From contig CAIJZF010000248.1 of the NCBI GenBank assembly GCA_903825095.1, positions 13,393-77,392 of the forward strand: a stretch of DNA of 64,000 bases, read 5' to 3'. The first letter of the stretch is position 1. The number at the start of each line of letters is the position of its first letter. This document shows, one piece after another, positions 45,458 to 56,600 of the stretch. The notes under the pieces were generated by a model. It saw only the letters and a list, made by a program, of their open reading frames with translations. It made no database searches and was not told the origin of the DNA. Origin of the DNA: an uncultured Bacteroidota bacterium (GTDB taxonomy: Bacteria; Bacteroidota; Bacteroidia; Chitinophagales; Chitinophagaceae). Position numbers and translations under genes: made by a program.

Positions 45458-46566
45458 TTTATTCTATAAAAGGAACAATTGTAAATAGTCAATCACAAGA
45501 TGCTATAAAGGGAGCAAAAATTTCTGTTTCCCCTATTTTATTTTCTTTTACGGATGCTAATGGAGATTTTACCATTACAGGTGATTTACTTGAAAGCAGT
45601 AGTATCTCTTTAAACATTAACGCCCTAGGATATCAATTTATAACTCAATCACCTTATAAAGGAGATAATACTTTAAAAACAGATATAGGTGTAATTCAAT
45701 TACAACCTATTGTTTCAAGTTTAGCAGAAGATAAAATAAAATCATCCCAACTTAGTAGGGCTCAAATTAAAGAAATTTCAAAAAGTAAAAAGAATTTTTC
45801 TTACTATGCTGAAGAGAAATTATCCAACCAAGTTAATACTTTAAAAAATACTTTAATCCCAGCTATTATAACAATGGTTGCTGCTTTTGGGGTTACTAAA
45901 TTAAAAGATGTATCCCCTGATAAAGTTAAAGGTATATTAGATAATTCTATTTGTCCTACACAAGCTGAATTAACTAATTTAATTAATCGAAAAAATAAAC
46001 TAGTTAAACAATTAAATAATAGTTTAAAAGTAATAGATGCAACTACTAAAGCTTTAGGTATTACTGGTGGGATTATTACCGCCCTAGAATTAGCATTAAA
46101 AATCCAAATTGCTATTCCTTATCCTTTACCTCCAGCCGTAGGTGAAATCTCTAAGATATTAGATAAAAAAATATCCCAATTAAAATTAGTTAATACAGGT
46201 ATATTATCCATATTAGTAATTTTAAGACAAGTTTTAGCCCAAGCACTTCAGTTACTTAATTTACTTGATGCACTCGTACAAAAATGTTACCCTGATGCTG
46301 ATCAAGAAAGAGTATCTTTAGAATTGACTGCTATAACAAACCAACAATCAACCGAAACTTCCCCAGTAGTTATAAACGTAAATGGATTTGAAATGGGTGT
46401 TGTAACCGAAATAACAAATAATCCATTAAAACGTAGACGAGCTATAGCCAGAAATAAACAAGGTGTGGTGATGTTACAAGGAGAGTGGTCATTTAGCTCC
46501 ATTGATCAGATATTAATAGACGAGCTTGTATTCTATATTCAACAAAACAATTTAAAAGCAGATTAA
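45454..46566 (+). CDS. Baseplate/tail protein with carboxypeptidase-regulatory-like domain
   Basis: 370 residues. Residues about 3-85 ('SIKGTIVNSQSQDAIKGAKI', 'FTDANGDFTITGDL') form a CarboxypepD_reg-like beta-sandwich; the middle is hydrophobic and helical ('ALKIQIAIPYPLPPAVGEIS'); the last 60 residues ('NGFEMGVVTEITNNPLKRRR') resemble the hub-associated parts of phage baseplates. ATGA coupling with the spike gene supports a hub partner role. Confidence 0.75.
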   Translation: MIYSIKGTIVNSQSQDAIKGAKISVSPILFSFTDANGDFTITGDLLESSSISLNINALGYQFITQSPYKGDNTLKTDIGVIQLQPIVSSLAEDKIKSSQLSRAQIKEISKSKKNFSYYAEEKLSNQVNTLKNTLIPAIITMVAAFGVTKLKDVSPDKVKGILDNSICPTQAELTNLINRKNKLVKQLNNSLKVIDATTKALGITGGIITALELALKIQIAIPYPLPPAVGEISKILDKKISQLKLVNTGILSILVILRQVLAQALQLLNLLDALVQKCYPDADQERVSLELTAITNQQSTETSPVVINVNGFEMGVVTEITNNPLKRRRAIARNKQGVVMLQGEWSFSSIDQILIDELVFYIQQNNLKAD

Positions 46567-46570
46567 CCCT

Positions 46571-46580
46571 ATATTTATAA
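46571..46580 (+). promoter_or_regulatory. Late-type motif ATATTTATAA
   Basis: In CCCTATATTTATAACC, 4 bases before the ATG at 46585. Confidence 0.5.
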
Positions 46581-46584
46581 CCAT

Positions 46585-46923
46585 ATGAAAAGCACAGATT
46601 TTAAAAAATTAATTAAAGAAGCTGTAAGAGAAGCAATTCAAGAAGAATTGAAGGATATTTTATTGGAAGCAGTAAAATCACCAAAACAAGTAGTTAGAGA
46701 ATCATATGCTCCTCCTGCACAAACAGCACAACCATCTTATGCCCCACCATCAGTAGACTTTAGATCAAAATATGCTGAGGTACTAGGAGAAACAGCTATG
46801 AGTTTCACATCCCAAGATGCTCAACCATCATTCAGACCTCAATCAAGTGACCCAGTAAATGGTAATTTAGGATCGGGTGAAGTAGGTATGGACCAAATTA
46901 TGGGACTTTTAAACACTAAATAA
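46585..46923 (+). CDS. Small structural protein, 112 residues
   Basis: Charged helical N-terminus (MKSTDFKKLIKEAVREAIQE), then Pro/Ala/Gln-rich linkers with repeated SYAPP. Its stop shares a base with the gp25 start, so it is probably a baseplate assembly or connector protein. Confidence 0.72.
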   Translation: MKSTDFKKLIKEAVREAIQEELKDILLEAVKSPKQVVRESYAPPAQTAQPSYAPPSVDFRSKYAEVLGETAMSFTSQDAQPSFRPQSSDPVNGNLGSGEVGMDQIMGLLNTK

Positions 46924-47327
46924 TGCCATTTAACCCGCAAACCATAAACCCAGTTGATTTAAATCCTAACGTTGCTGTTGGGGTGAATATCCCGTTTAGT
47001 GGTCCTGCGGTGTTTACACAGAATTATTTAACTGGACAAGCAATAAAAAATAACATAATTAACTTTTTTTTAACTAACCCTGGAGAACTTCCATTAAATC
47101 CAACTTTTGGGGGTGGTTTAAGAGCATTTATATTTGAACAAATAGCTGAAGGGACGTTAACAGGACTTAAAGAAAATGTTGCTTCCAAAATGGAAATATA
47201 TTTTCCAACAGTTATAGTTAATTCACTAGATGTGTTAAGAAATGATGATTTTAATGTAATTACGGTTAACTTAAAATACTCGGTTACTAATTCAAACATT
47301 AACGAAGAAATAAATTTCGAATTCTAA
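46923..47327 (+). CDS. 25: Baseplate wedge subunit gp25
   Basis: 134 residues of the gp25/GPW lysozyme-like family: 'NPGELPLNPTFGGGLRAFIF' is the family signature, with 'AIKNNIINFF' before and 'INSLDV'-type strands after. It joins the sheath to the baseplate wedge. Directly followed by gp6, as in T4. Confidence 0.92.
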   Translation: MPFNPQTINPVDLNPNVAVGVNIPFSGPAVFTQNYLTGQAIKNNIINFFLTNPGELPLNPTFGGGLRAFIFEQIAEGTLTGLKENVASKMEIYFPTVIVNSLDVLRNDDFNVITVNLKYSVTNSNINEEINFEF

Positions 47328-47328
47328 A

Positions 47329-49173
47329 ATGGCTACAACAAATAGAGATATAAAATACATTAACCGTGACTTTTCAGACTTTAGAGCACGTTTAATAGAA
47401 TATGCTAGAACATATTTCCCTCAAACATATACTGACTTTTCGGCAACATCCCCGGGAATGATGTTTATGGAACAAGCTTCATATGTTGGAGATGTTTTAT
47501 CATTCTATTTGGATAACCAATTTCAAGAAACATTTGTTCAATATGCTCAACAAACAAATAATGTATTTGAGTTGGCATATATGTTTGGTTATAAACCTAA
47601 AACAACAGGTGTAGCCCAAACCGTAGTTGATTTTTATCAACAGTTACCTTCTAAATTATCTGCATCCGTTTATATACCGGATTATGATTATGCTATTACT
47701 ATTGGTGAAGATACAACAGTTACATCTCAAAATGGATCATCATTTTTGATTCAAGATAAAATAGATTTTTCTGTTTCAAGTTCCCAAGACCCAACAGAAG
47801 TTTCTGTTTACCAAATTTCAGGTAATGCCCCTCAATATTTTTTATTGAAAAAAAGTAGAAAAGCTATATCTGCAGCCGTTAATACTTCAACATTTTCTTT
47901 TGGTGCCCCTCAACAATACCAGACAATAAATCTTCAAGGTAATAATATTATAAAAATATTAGATATTACTGACTCTGATGGAAATTTATGGTATGAGGTA
48001 GATCATTTAGGACAAGAAATGGTATTAGATACTGTTAAAAATACTAATGTAAATGATCCAAATGCAAACGGTGATACACCTTATCTACTTAAACTTAAAA
48101 AAGTAGCTCGACGTTTTGCAACTCGTTTTACATCTCTTACAAATTTACAAATCCAATTTGGAGCAGGATCCCCAGATACAACTACTGAAGAAATCACTCC
48201 AAACCCAGATAATGTTGGAATTGGTTTACCATTTGAAAAAGATAAACTTACAACAGCATATTCACCTGTTAACTTTTTATACACAGGAACATATGGTATA
48301 TCACCTTCAAATACTACATTAACTGTAAGATATTTAACTGGTGGAGGTGTAGGATCAAATATTGTCTCTAATACATTAACCGGATTAAATACATCAAATA
48401 CTAAGTTTAATAATATTAATCTTAACAGCACTACTGCTAATTATATATTTGCTTCATTAGCTACAAACAATCCAGATGCAGCTACTGGTGGTAGAGGAGG
48501 AGATACATTAGAAGAAATTCGCCAAAATACTTTAGCAATAGCAGCTTCCCAACAACGTTCAGTTACAGCAGAAGATTATTTAATTAGAGCTTTAAGTATG
48601 CCTTCTGATTATGGTGTAGTTTCTAAAGCATTTATTGAACAACCAAAACTTACAGATCAACAAGTTTCAACTATTGAAACATTAAATTTATATGTTTTAT
48701 CTTTAAATGCTGCTGGTCAATTAGATTATGCTGGTAATACATTAAAAAATAATTTAAGAACATATTTGTCCCAATATAGAATGATTGGTGACAATATTGA
48801 AATTAGAGATGCATTTATTATCAACATTGGAGTTGATTTTGAAATTATAGTACTTCCGGAATATAACAACAGTGAAGTATTATTAGCATGTATTACTGCT
48901 TTACAAACATATTTTAATACCAATAACTGGCAGTTGAATCAACCAATTTTCTTAAGAGATCTATATGTTTTACTTGATAAAATTAAAGGTGTACAATCCG
49001 TTAAAAATATCTCTATACCAAATAAAGCAGGAACAACTTCCGGATATTCACAATACGCTTATGATATAACTGGAGCAACACAAAATAATGTTATTTATCC
49101 TTCATTGGATCCTAGCATTTTTGAAGTAAAATACCCTAACTTAGATATTAAAGGTAAAGTAGTTCCTTTATAA
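47329..49173 (+). CDS. 6: Baseplate wedge subunit gp6 (J-like)
   Basis: 614 residues. 'RDIKYINRDFSDFRARLIEY', 'FSATSPGMMFMEQASYVGDV' and 'NVFELAYMFGYKPK' match T4 gp6/phage P2 gpJ. 'SVTAEDYLIRALSMPSDYGV' is the second family block. Gp6 forms the dome of the baseplate wedge. Starts one base after gp25. Confidence 0.92.
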   Translation: MATTNRDIKYINRDFSDFRARLIEYARTYFPQTYTDFSATSPGMMFMEQASYVGDVLSFYLDNQFQETFVQYAQQTNNVFELAYMFGYKPKTTGVAQTVVDFYQQLPSKLSASVYIPDYDYAITIGEDTTVTSQNGSSFLIQDKIDFSVSSSQDPTEVSVYQISGNAPQYFLLKKSRKAISAAVNTSTFSFGAPQQYQTINLQGNNIIKILDITDSDGNLWYEVDHLGQEMVLDTVKNTNVNDPNANGDTPYLLKLKKVARRFATRFTSLTNLQIQFGAGSPDTTTEEITPNPDNVGIGLPFEKDKLTTAYSPVNFLYTGTYGISPSNTTLTVRYLTGGGVGSNIVSNTLTGLNTSNTKFNNINLNSTTANYIFASLATNNPDAATGGRGGDTLEEIRQNTLAIAASQQRSVTAEDYLIRALSMPSDYGVVSKAFIEQPKLTDQQVSTIETLNLYVLSLNAAGQLDYAGNTLKNNLRTYLSQYRMIGDNIEIRDAFIINIGVDFEIIVLPEYNNSEVLLACITALQTYFNTNNWQLNQPIFLRDLYVLLDKIKGVQSVKNISIPNKAGTTSGYSQYAYDITGATQNNVIYPSLDPSIFEVKYPNLDIKGKVVPL

Positions 49174-49177
49174 TGCC

Positions 49178-49187
49178 ATATTTATAA
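49178..49187 (+). promoter_or_regulatory. Late-type motif ATATTTATAA
   Basis: Just after the gp6 stop and 11 bases before the ATG at 49199. Confidence 0.5.
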
Positions 49188-49198
49188 TAAAATATATA

Positions 49199-50323
49199 AT
49201 GGCTATATATAAACTATTCCCTTCTCAAGACGCTACTTTATACACATCCTATCCAACAATGAATACAGGATTGGATGCTATTTTAGAAGCATCTAATAAA
49301 ATTGATCTTGATGGGTTACCTACTGTAGCCCGATACCTTATACAATTTGATAATACTGAAATCATAGACGTTATAAGTAATAAAATTAGTGGTAGTTCCT
49401 ACGACATATATTTTAAAAACTTTATAGCTGAAGCACAAGGTATTAATCAAAATACCACATTAGAATTACGAGCAGCCGCTCAATCATGGAATAATGGTAC
49501 AGGATATACTTTAGATAATCCTATAGTTGAAGATGGAGTTTCTTGGACATATGCTTCATATTCCGGCTCAAATCCATGGCTTCCTAGTGGAAGTACAACA
49601 GGCGGATACTATACAAGTTCATTCAACTCAGTATATTCAAATCAAGGAGGAGGTAATTGGTTTACATCTTCTAATTACTTAGTAACTACATCATTTGGTT
49701 TACGCTCTACTAAAGATATAGAACTTGGAGTTAAAACCATAGTCAATGCTTGGTCTAGCTCAGCAGTTATCAATAATGGATTTTTAGTAAAACTTTCGGG
49801 TTCATATGAATTTAACCCAAGTGAATATGTTCAACCTACATTCAAATACTATAGTGTTGATACAAATACAATATATCCTCCAACTCTAGAATTTAGATGG
49901 AGAGATTATATTACAGTACTAACTGGATCAGCTGCATCAAGTATAGTAAATACAGTAGACTTAAAAATGTCTTTAGCTGAAAATCCAGGTGAATTTTTTC
50001 CAGAAAGCATAAATAGATTTTATATAAACGTAAGTCCTTTATACCCAACCAGAACTTATCAAACGGCTTCATTGTTTACTAATTTGAATTATTTACCAAC
50101 TAGTTCATATTATGCAATAAAAGACTTGGCTACCAACGAATTTGTTGTTAACTTTGATACATTATATACTCAAATTAGTTCAGATACAAACGGGAATTAT
50201 TTTACGGTTTATATGAGTGGTTTAGAACCTGAAAGGTATTATAAAATTTTGATTAAAACTATAATTGGAGGTTCAACTATAATATTTGATGATAACTATT
50301 ATTTTAAAGTTATTAACGGATGA
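49199..50323 (+). CDS. Baseplate/tail structural protein, DNRLRE-like
   Basis: 374 residues. 'YKLFPSQDATLYTSYPTMNT', 'GLPTVARYLIQFDN' and 'ELRAAAQSWNNGTGYTLDNP' have the DNRLRE/carbohydrate-binding style seen in phage tail proteins of aquatic T4-likes. Position after gp6 suggests a gp7/gp8-like wedge component, but similarity is unproven. Ends with ATGA overlap. Confidence 0.75.
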   Translation: MAIYKLFPSQDATLYTSYPTMNTGLDAILEASNKIDLDGLPTVARYLIQFDNTEIIDVISNKISGSSYDIYFKNFIAEAQGINQNTTLELRAAAQSWNNGTGYTLDNPIVEDGVSWTYASYSGSNPWLPSGSTTGGYYTSSFNSVYSNQGGGNWFTSSNYLVTTSFGLRSTKDIELGVKTIVNAWSSSAVINNGFLVKLSGSYEFNPSEYVQPTFKYYSVDTNTIYPPTLEFRWRDYITVLTGSAASSIVNTVDLKMSLAENPGEFFPESINRFYINVSPLYPTRTYQTASLFTNLNYLPTSSYYAIKDLATNEFVVNFDTLYTQISSDTNGNYFTVYMSGLEPERYYKILIKTIIGGSTIIFDDNYYFKVING

Positions 50324-50682
50324 GTGAAAATGTAAAATTTCAAAAACAGGTATATGATAAAAATCAATATACCAAAGTAATAGATACATCCTTTAAACAG
50401 TTAGGGGTTCCAACAATTCAAGAACGAATTGCAATCCAACCGAATACTAATGAGTTTTTTGCAATGTATAATGATTTGTTTTATAATATCCCAGAATTAG
50501 GTGAAACTAATTCACATGAATTTTTAATTAAAACAAGTAGTGAATATATTGGTTTTCAAGCCAATCAAGAAGAAATAGATGCTTTACAGGCTGAAATTGC
50601 TCAACTAAGAACAGATTTATTAGATGCACAGAAGCAAATAATAACATTACAAACAGGAACAACATTAGCTAACCCACAATAA
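50320..50682 (+). CDS. Coiled-coil structural protein, 120 residues
   Basis: N-terminal globular part ('FKQLGVPTIQERIAIQPNTN') and a C-terminal coiled coil (about residues 85-115). Placed between two baseplate genes, with overlap on both sides; possibly a trimeric connector. Confidence 0.72.
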   Translation: MSENVKFQKQVYDKNQYTKVIDTSFKQLGVPTIQERIAIQPNTNEFFAMYNDLFYNIPELGETNSHEFLIKTSSEYIGFQANQEEIDALQAEIAQLRTDLLDAQKQIITLQTGTTLANPQ

Positions 50683-53600
50683 TGGCTGCAGAAATTGTAC
50701 AAATAAACACCCAGGATTTTACTTCACAAACATATGGAGGTCAAGATACAGGTTTAATATCTTCTTTTGAGGTAAATACCTCATTATCTTCAAGTAGTTA
50801 TATTGAATACTTTGTATACGATAATAACCAAAATTTATTATCTGTTGATTATAATTTCAACCAATATACGGTTCAAAATAATGGACAATCCGCTGGAAAT
50901 AATGGTGATATATCTGAAATAATTATTGATCCTGAAAAAGCACTTATTGATAGTGGATTTGATCAAGGAGAATATATTACATATTTCAATTTCTTCAATA
51001 AACAAATCGGTTCAGAATTACAACAACTTTATATAACTGAAATCTCTTCAGATAGAACCGAAATTAGATTAGATAGTACTTCTTTAACGGATGTTGATAT
51101 AGTTGAACAAACAACTAATTTTATCCAATTAAGAAACGATAGTCCATATTTTTTAGATTTTTATTTAAATTTTGGAGATAATCAACTTCCAATTGCAAAT
51201 AACATTCAATTAGATAATCAAGATCCAAAGAATCCAACCATATTAATTAAATTATATGAGGCGTTACCTGAAGGATTTGATGTAAACTCTACGTTATGGA
51301 TTGTAACTTTAGTTGAAGATCCAATAGCATATCAAGTTACTTTTGAAGATACCCCAATTATAATTCTAGATACAGTTCCTGTTAAAGGACCTAACTTTAA
51401 TCTAGATATAAAAGATCAAGTAAATAATTCAACTGTATCTTCAAATTACACTAGTTTAACTACAACAACACTTACAAGTTCATTTAATCAATTAAGTAGT
51501 TTACTTGAAGAAAAAGAAATCGATATCAACATTGATTATACAGATTTTAATAACTTTATCCATTTTAGTTCAGTCCAATCTAGACTTGAAAATTTCTATT
51601 ATAAAATGAGTTTATTAGAAGATTATTCATCTTCTATATCCTTAATTAATACCCAAATCACAGGCCCTACCTCAGCTTCATCAGCTATTAGTGGTAGTGT
51701 GGCCGTGTATGAATCTCAAATAAACAATATCATAACTAATTTTGATGGTTATGAGTACTATTTATACTATACTAGTGGTTCTTACGCTTGGCCTAAAACC
51801 ACATCTCAACCACCATACGCACTTGCTAAAACAGGAAGTAATGCAGTGTTAACTTGGTTTGGTAGTGCTACAGAAGGTAATCCATATTACGGGGGGATGA
51901 TTTTATCTGCTTCCCAATTTGACAACCTTAACCAAAATAACCTTTACTACACAATCCCAGAATATTTAAGAGAAGATCCAACAAATGAACCATATCAATT
52001 ATTTATTGAAATGGTAGGTCAATTCTATGATAATATTTGGATTTACTATAAAGATGTTACTGAAAAATACAATGCTGATAACCGTTTAGAAAATGGGATT
52101 TCAAAAGATATAGTAGCAGATGCTATTCGTGATTTTGGAATTAAATTATACCAAAATAATTTTTCAAACGAAGATTTATATACTGCATTTTTAGGTTTAA
52201 CACCGGGTGGTGCTTTATTTCCATTCCCAAACATTACAGGTTCACTTCCCACACCAAGTGGATTTGAATATGTTGATACTTTAATATCTGCCTCTAACGA
52301 TTATATGCCGTTAGACGACGTGAATAAGTCGCTATACAAACGTATCTACCATAACCTGCCGTACTTATTGAAGGCAAAAGGTACATTACCCGCTCTGCGC
52401 ACACTTATTACTTCATATGGTATCCCTGATACAGTATTAAGAATTACTGAATTTGGAGGTAAAGATAAATCCAACACAAATGATTGGGATTATTGGCAAA
52501 ATACATTTAATTATTCTTATTATAACTCGGGAAGTAATACTTTATCGACTGAATGGGAATTAAATGGAGATTGGGCATCCCCCAATAACGTTCCTTCAAC
52601 TTTAGCATTTAGATTTAAAATAAAAGATTTACTTCAAATAAGTGGATCATCCCCTCAAACTCTTTGGAAAAATGGGGCAGCTTCTACTATTCAAATTAAT
52701 TATACTGGTTCTGGATATTCAAGTGGTTCCTTCTCAGGTTCTATTATTGATCCATATTACCAATACGCTCAATTAAAATTCTACCCAGATGGTACCAATT
52801 TCCCAAATTTATCAGCAAGTATATACTTGCCATTCTGTGATGAAGATTGGTGGTCAGTAGCAGTAACTAGAAATAATGATAATTTTGTTATTTATGCAGG
52901 TAATAAAGAATATGAAGGTGGGGATAATAATACTGTTTTAGGTTTTTATGCTTCATCATCTATAAATGTTAGTAGCACTGCATGGATATCACTTAATCCA
53001 TCATCAGTATTTTTACTTCCTCCATTTAATGGATACTTACAAGAAGTTAGATATTATAATACCGTAATTAGTGAAAGTGTTTTTAAGGATTATATAATGA
53101 ATCCTCATTCAATAGAAGGAAACACTTTAAATTCATCCCCAGATAATTTAGCTTTTAGAGCTTCTTTAGGAGGTGAACTTTATACTGGATCCATATCAAT
53201 ACATCCAAAAGTTACTGGATCTTGGGTAACAACAAGTTCATTTACATCAAATAGTAATTTTACTTTTTCACAAACACCTATATTTGCACCTAATGAAGAA
53301 TATTTCTTCTATGATCAAGTAGCAGCAGGTATAAGAAATGCTGTTTCTGATAAAATACGATTAGAAAACAGTGTAATGCCTTCTGGGGATACATTATCAC
53401 CATTTAGATCATTAGCCCAAAATGTAGCTATTAGTCAGAGTTATACAGCAAATACTAATTTACTCGAAGTAGCATTTTCACCACAAGATGAAATTAATGA
53501 AGATATTATGGACCAAATTGGTTACTTTAATATTGGTGAATTAATAGGTGACCCAAGACAACGTTCCTCTTCCGCTACATCATATCCTGCATTAAATAAT

Positions 53601-56600
53601 TTACGAAATGCATATTTTGAAAAATATACTAAAAACTATGATTTAAACGATTTTATCCGTTTAATCAAGTTCTTTGATAATTCATTGTTTAAAATGATTA
53701 AAGATTTTGTACCTGCACGTACAAGTCTTGCTTCGGGTGTTGTTATCAAACAAACCCTTTTAGAAAGAAATAAATATCCACAACCGCAAGTAAATAACCA
53801 ATCAACTATAGCTTACACTACTAGTGGCTCTCAAAACAATGTTCCTTTTACTTTCCAAAATATTCTAGTATCTGGTACAGTAGCTCCACAATGGAATGAT
53901 TACCAAGAAGGAACTGTAGAAAATTTTGATGGTGGTGCGGGAGGTGTATTTAACACTTTTAACACAGTAACTAACACGTCTCAAAGCTGGTACGAAACAA
54001 TTTCTACTATTTCGGGATCGGTGATTATGTTGCATAACTCACAAGATGAGTTTTACGACGGTGAATTTAGTGGTTCTACGTTAGTAGTTACAACTCAAAG
54101 TTTATCACAACCATACCCTTTAGAAAACATATCATTTGATTATACTCCTGTAAGATATAGTGAAGGAGATTATGGTTTCCTTAATGATTTAAGTGATGAT
54201 CCCAATCCCCCCACTGCTCAAAATCAATTTTTAAATTCTTTAACAGTACCTAATCAAGGTGAAATTTTACTTTTAACACCATGGTTTCAATTAGGAGGAA
54301 TGACTCCTGGAGGAGGTTTTATCCCTAACCAGAGAGGACCAGCTTATGTAAAAATGCATAAGTTTGACAATAATGGAGTTGATAATACTATCCCATTAGG
54401 CCAAGCTACCCAAATATTAATTCAATATAGCACTATAGCTAACTATTATACATTAAATGTTTTAACAGTAAATGAATATCCAACATATTACCTATATCAA
54501 GTAAATAACTTAGGAAGTACTACAGCAGATAATTATATTAAAGATTATAATGTATCTGCTTCTTTTACTTCTTCTATTTTTCAATTTGCTTCACTTTCTG
54601 AAACAACTCTTTTCCCTTACCAACCTTCCCCTGTAAATACTAACATATTTAATCAATTTAATACTTCCTCAGGCATCTATATCTCCCCAGGAACCCCTAA
54701 TATACGTCTTAGTATTACTGCTTCTCTTACAACAAGTGGCTCAGCTTTAAGTCTTTGGACTCTTCTCTCAAATGGAGTTCCTTTACTAGATGGAAACTCC
54801 CCAGGAAGTTCTGTAATCCTCCAACCAGCAGGTTCAAATGTAACAATGACTCTTTCCGGATCATTTCTTGCTTTAAATGGTGACAATATCCAGTTAGTAG
54901 GTTATAGAGATGGTTCTGGATTTTCTCAAATAGTAAAATCAGGTAGCTTTTTAATTACTCAAAGTATTGCTCCATCCGCTAAGGAAAATGATTCGATCAT
55001 AATTGAACCATATATTACGTTACCTAACTATTACAATAGTGATTACAATCCATTAATTAATAATACCGAAGGTGATCGTTTAAGTACAAAATTCCAAGAT
55101 GTTGATTATTCAACAGGTATTGCTACTCCAACAAACTTTGGATTACTTATAAGTGGAAGTGCAGTTAAAGCAGCAGTACAAGATTCAAATTACTCATCTA
55201 AACGTGTTATTTTACCACGTTATGAAGGTAGTAAAACAACTTCCCAACATTTAAATTATTGGACCCCTGGAGATTCAGGGACATATGGTAAATTACCTTC
55301 TGTAGAAGATTTAAAAACAGCTGTAGCTTATTGTGATTGGATTGGAGGATGGCCACCTGATAGAATGAATGCATCTGCTATTCATGTTTTATATTTAATT
55401 AAATCTGATGGTACAGTTGTAATTCCAAATACATCCCAAAACTCATTAACTGATATTAAAGGTAATTTTGAATCCGGAGAAAACATTTTTATAACAGCTA
55501 AAACAGTATCATCGGGTCAACCACAACAAGCACGAAAAATTATTCGTGGTGGTACTCGTATTGAACCTATTTTATATAACCAATCAGGAAGTATGCCTGG
55601 AGGAACATTTGTAAATTCAATTACATTAACAGATAATGGAGTAACAGGTGGTGTAGTATCTGATTTTCAAGCTAAATTAAGACCTACATCGTATACTTTA
55701 AATCAATTATCTCTTACTCCTACATTTAGTGAGTTATGTCTCAATCAGATATTATCAACAGGCTCCCAAGCATCTCTTTCTACCCAAACTATTTCAGGTA
55801 CCACTTCATATAGATATCAAGTTAACTCAAATGTAGTAAGTGAAGGTGTTAGTCTCACTCTGGATATTTATTTAGAAGCTACTTATACTGGAGGAGGTCC
55901 AAACCCATATTATCAAGCTCGAATAGTTAGATGGAGAGGAGGGAATAAGACATCATTAATTATGTCTCCTAGTATATTAATTAATAACACATATGAGGTA
56001 CTTAATCTTTCAATTACTATTCCATTTAATGATTTACAATTAAATGATGAATTTGCTATTGAAGGAGTTGCAACATCTGCTAATGTATATGTAGAACAAA
56101 CATCTAGATTCAATATATATCAAAACCCTATTCCTAATTCTTCAATCCCAATCACCTCTAATTTTTGGATTTCATCATCAGGATTAGCAACCACTCTAAT
56201 TAAATCCCAAACTTCAGGAGCATTTGGAGATAATCTTTTAATTACCTCTTGTTCTTCTGCACTTATAAACTATTATGGAAATCCTTCAGTATATCAAGAA
56301 GATATAGCTGGTTCTGGGTTTAATCCAATAGTAACCCCTTGGTCAATTCAATATGGTGATGAATTTAGGTTCGAAGGTAGAGAAGATAGATTGTATCAAG
56401 TAAAACAAGCTACAGTAGTTAATTTACAAATTTTTTCTTCTCAAATTCCATTTCTAGTAGTAGAAATGAACCAACCTCTTGCAACTTCAGGATCAGTTAA
56501 CTTTAATCAATTTGAAATTAGAAGATATGTTGATGATGCTTCTCAAATAATAATGGAAGGATTTAAACCTGCTGATTCAAGTGGTCCATATATTGTAAGA

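Noticed and set aside
48081..48431. A 116-codon frame on the minus strand
   Set aside because: Lies fully inside gp6; all other supported genes are on the plus strand. The same applies to the other minus-strand frames in the window.
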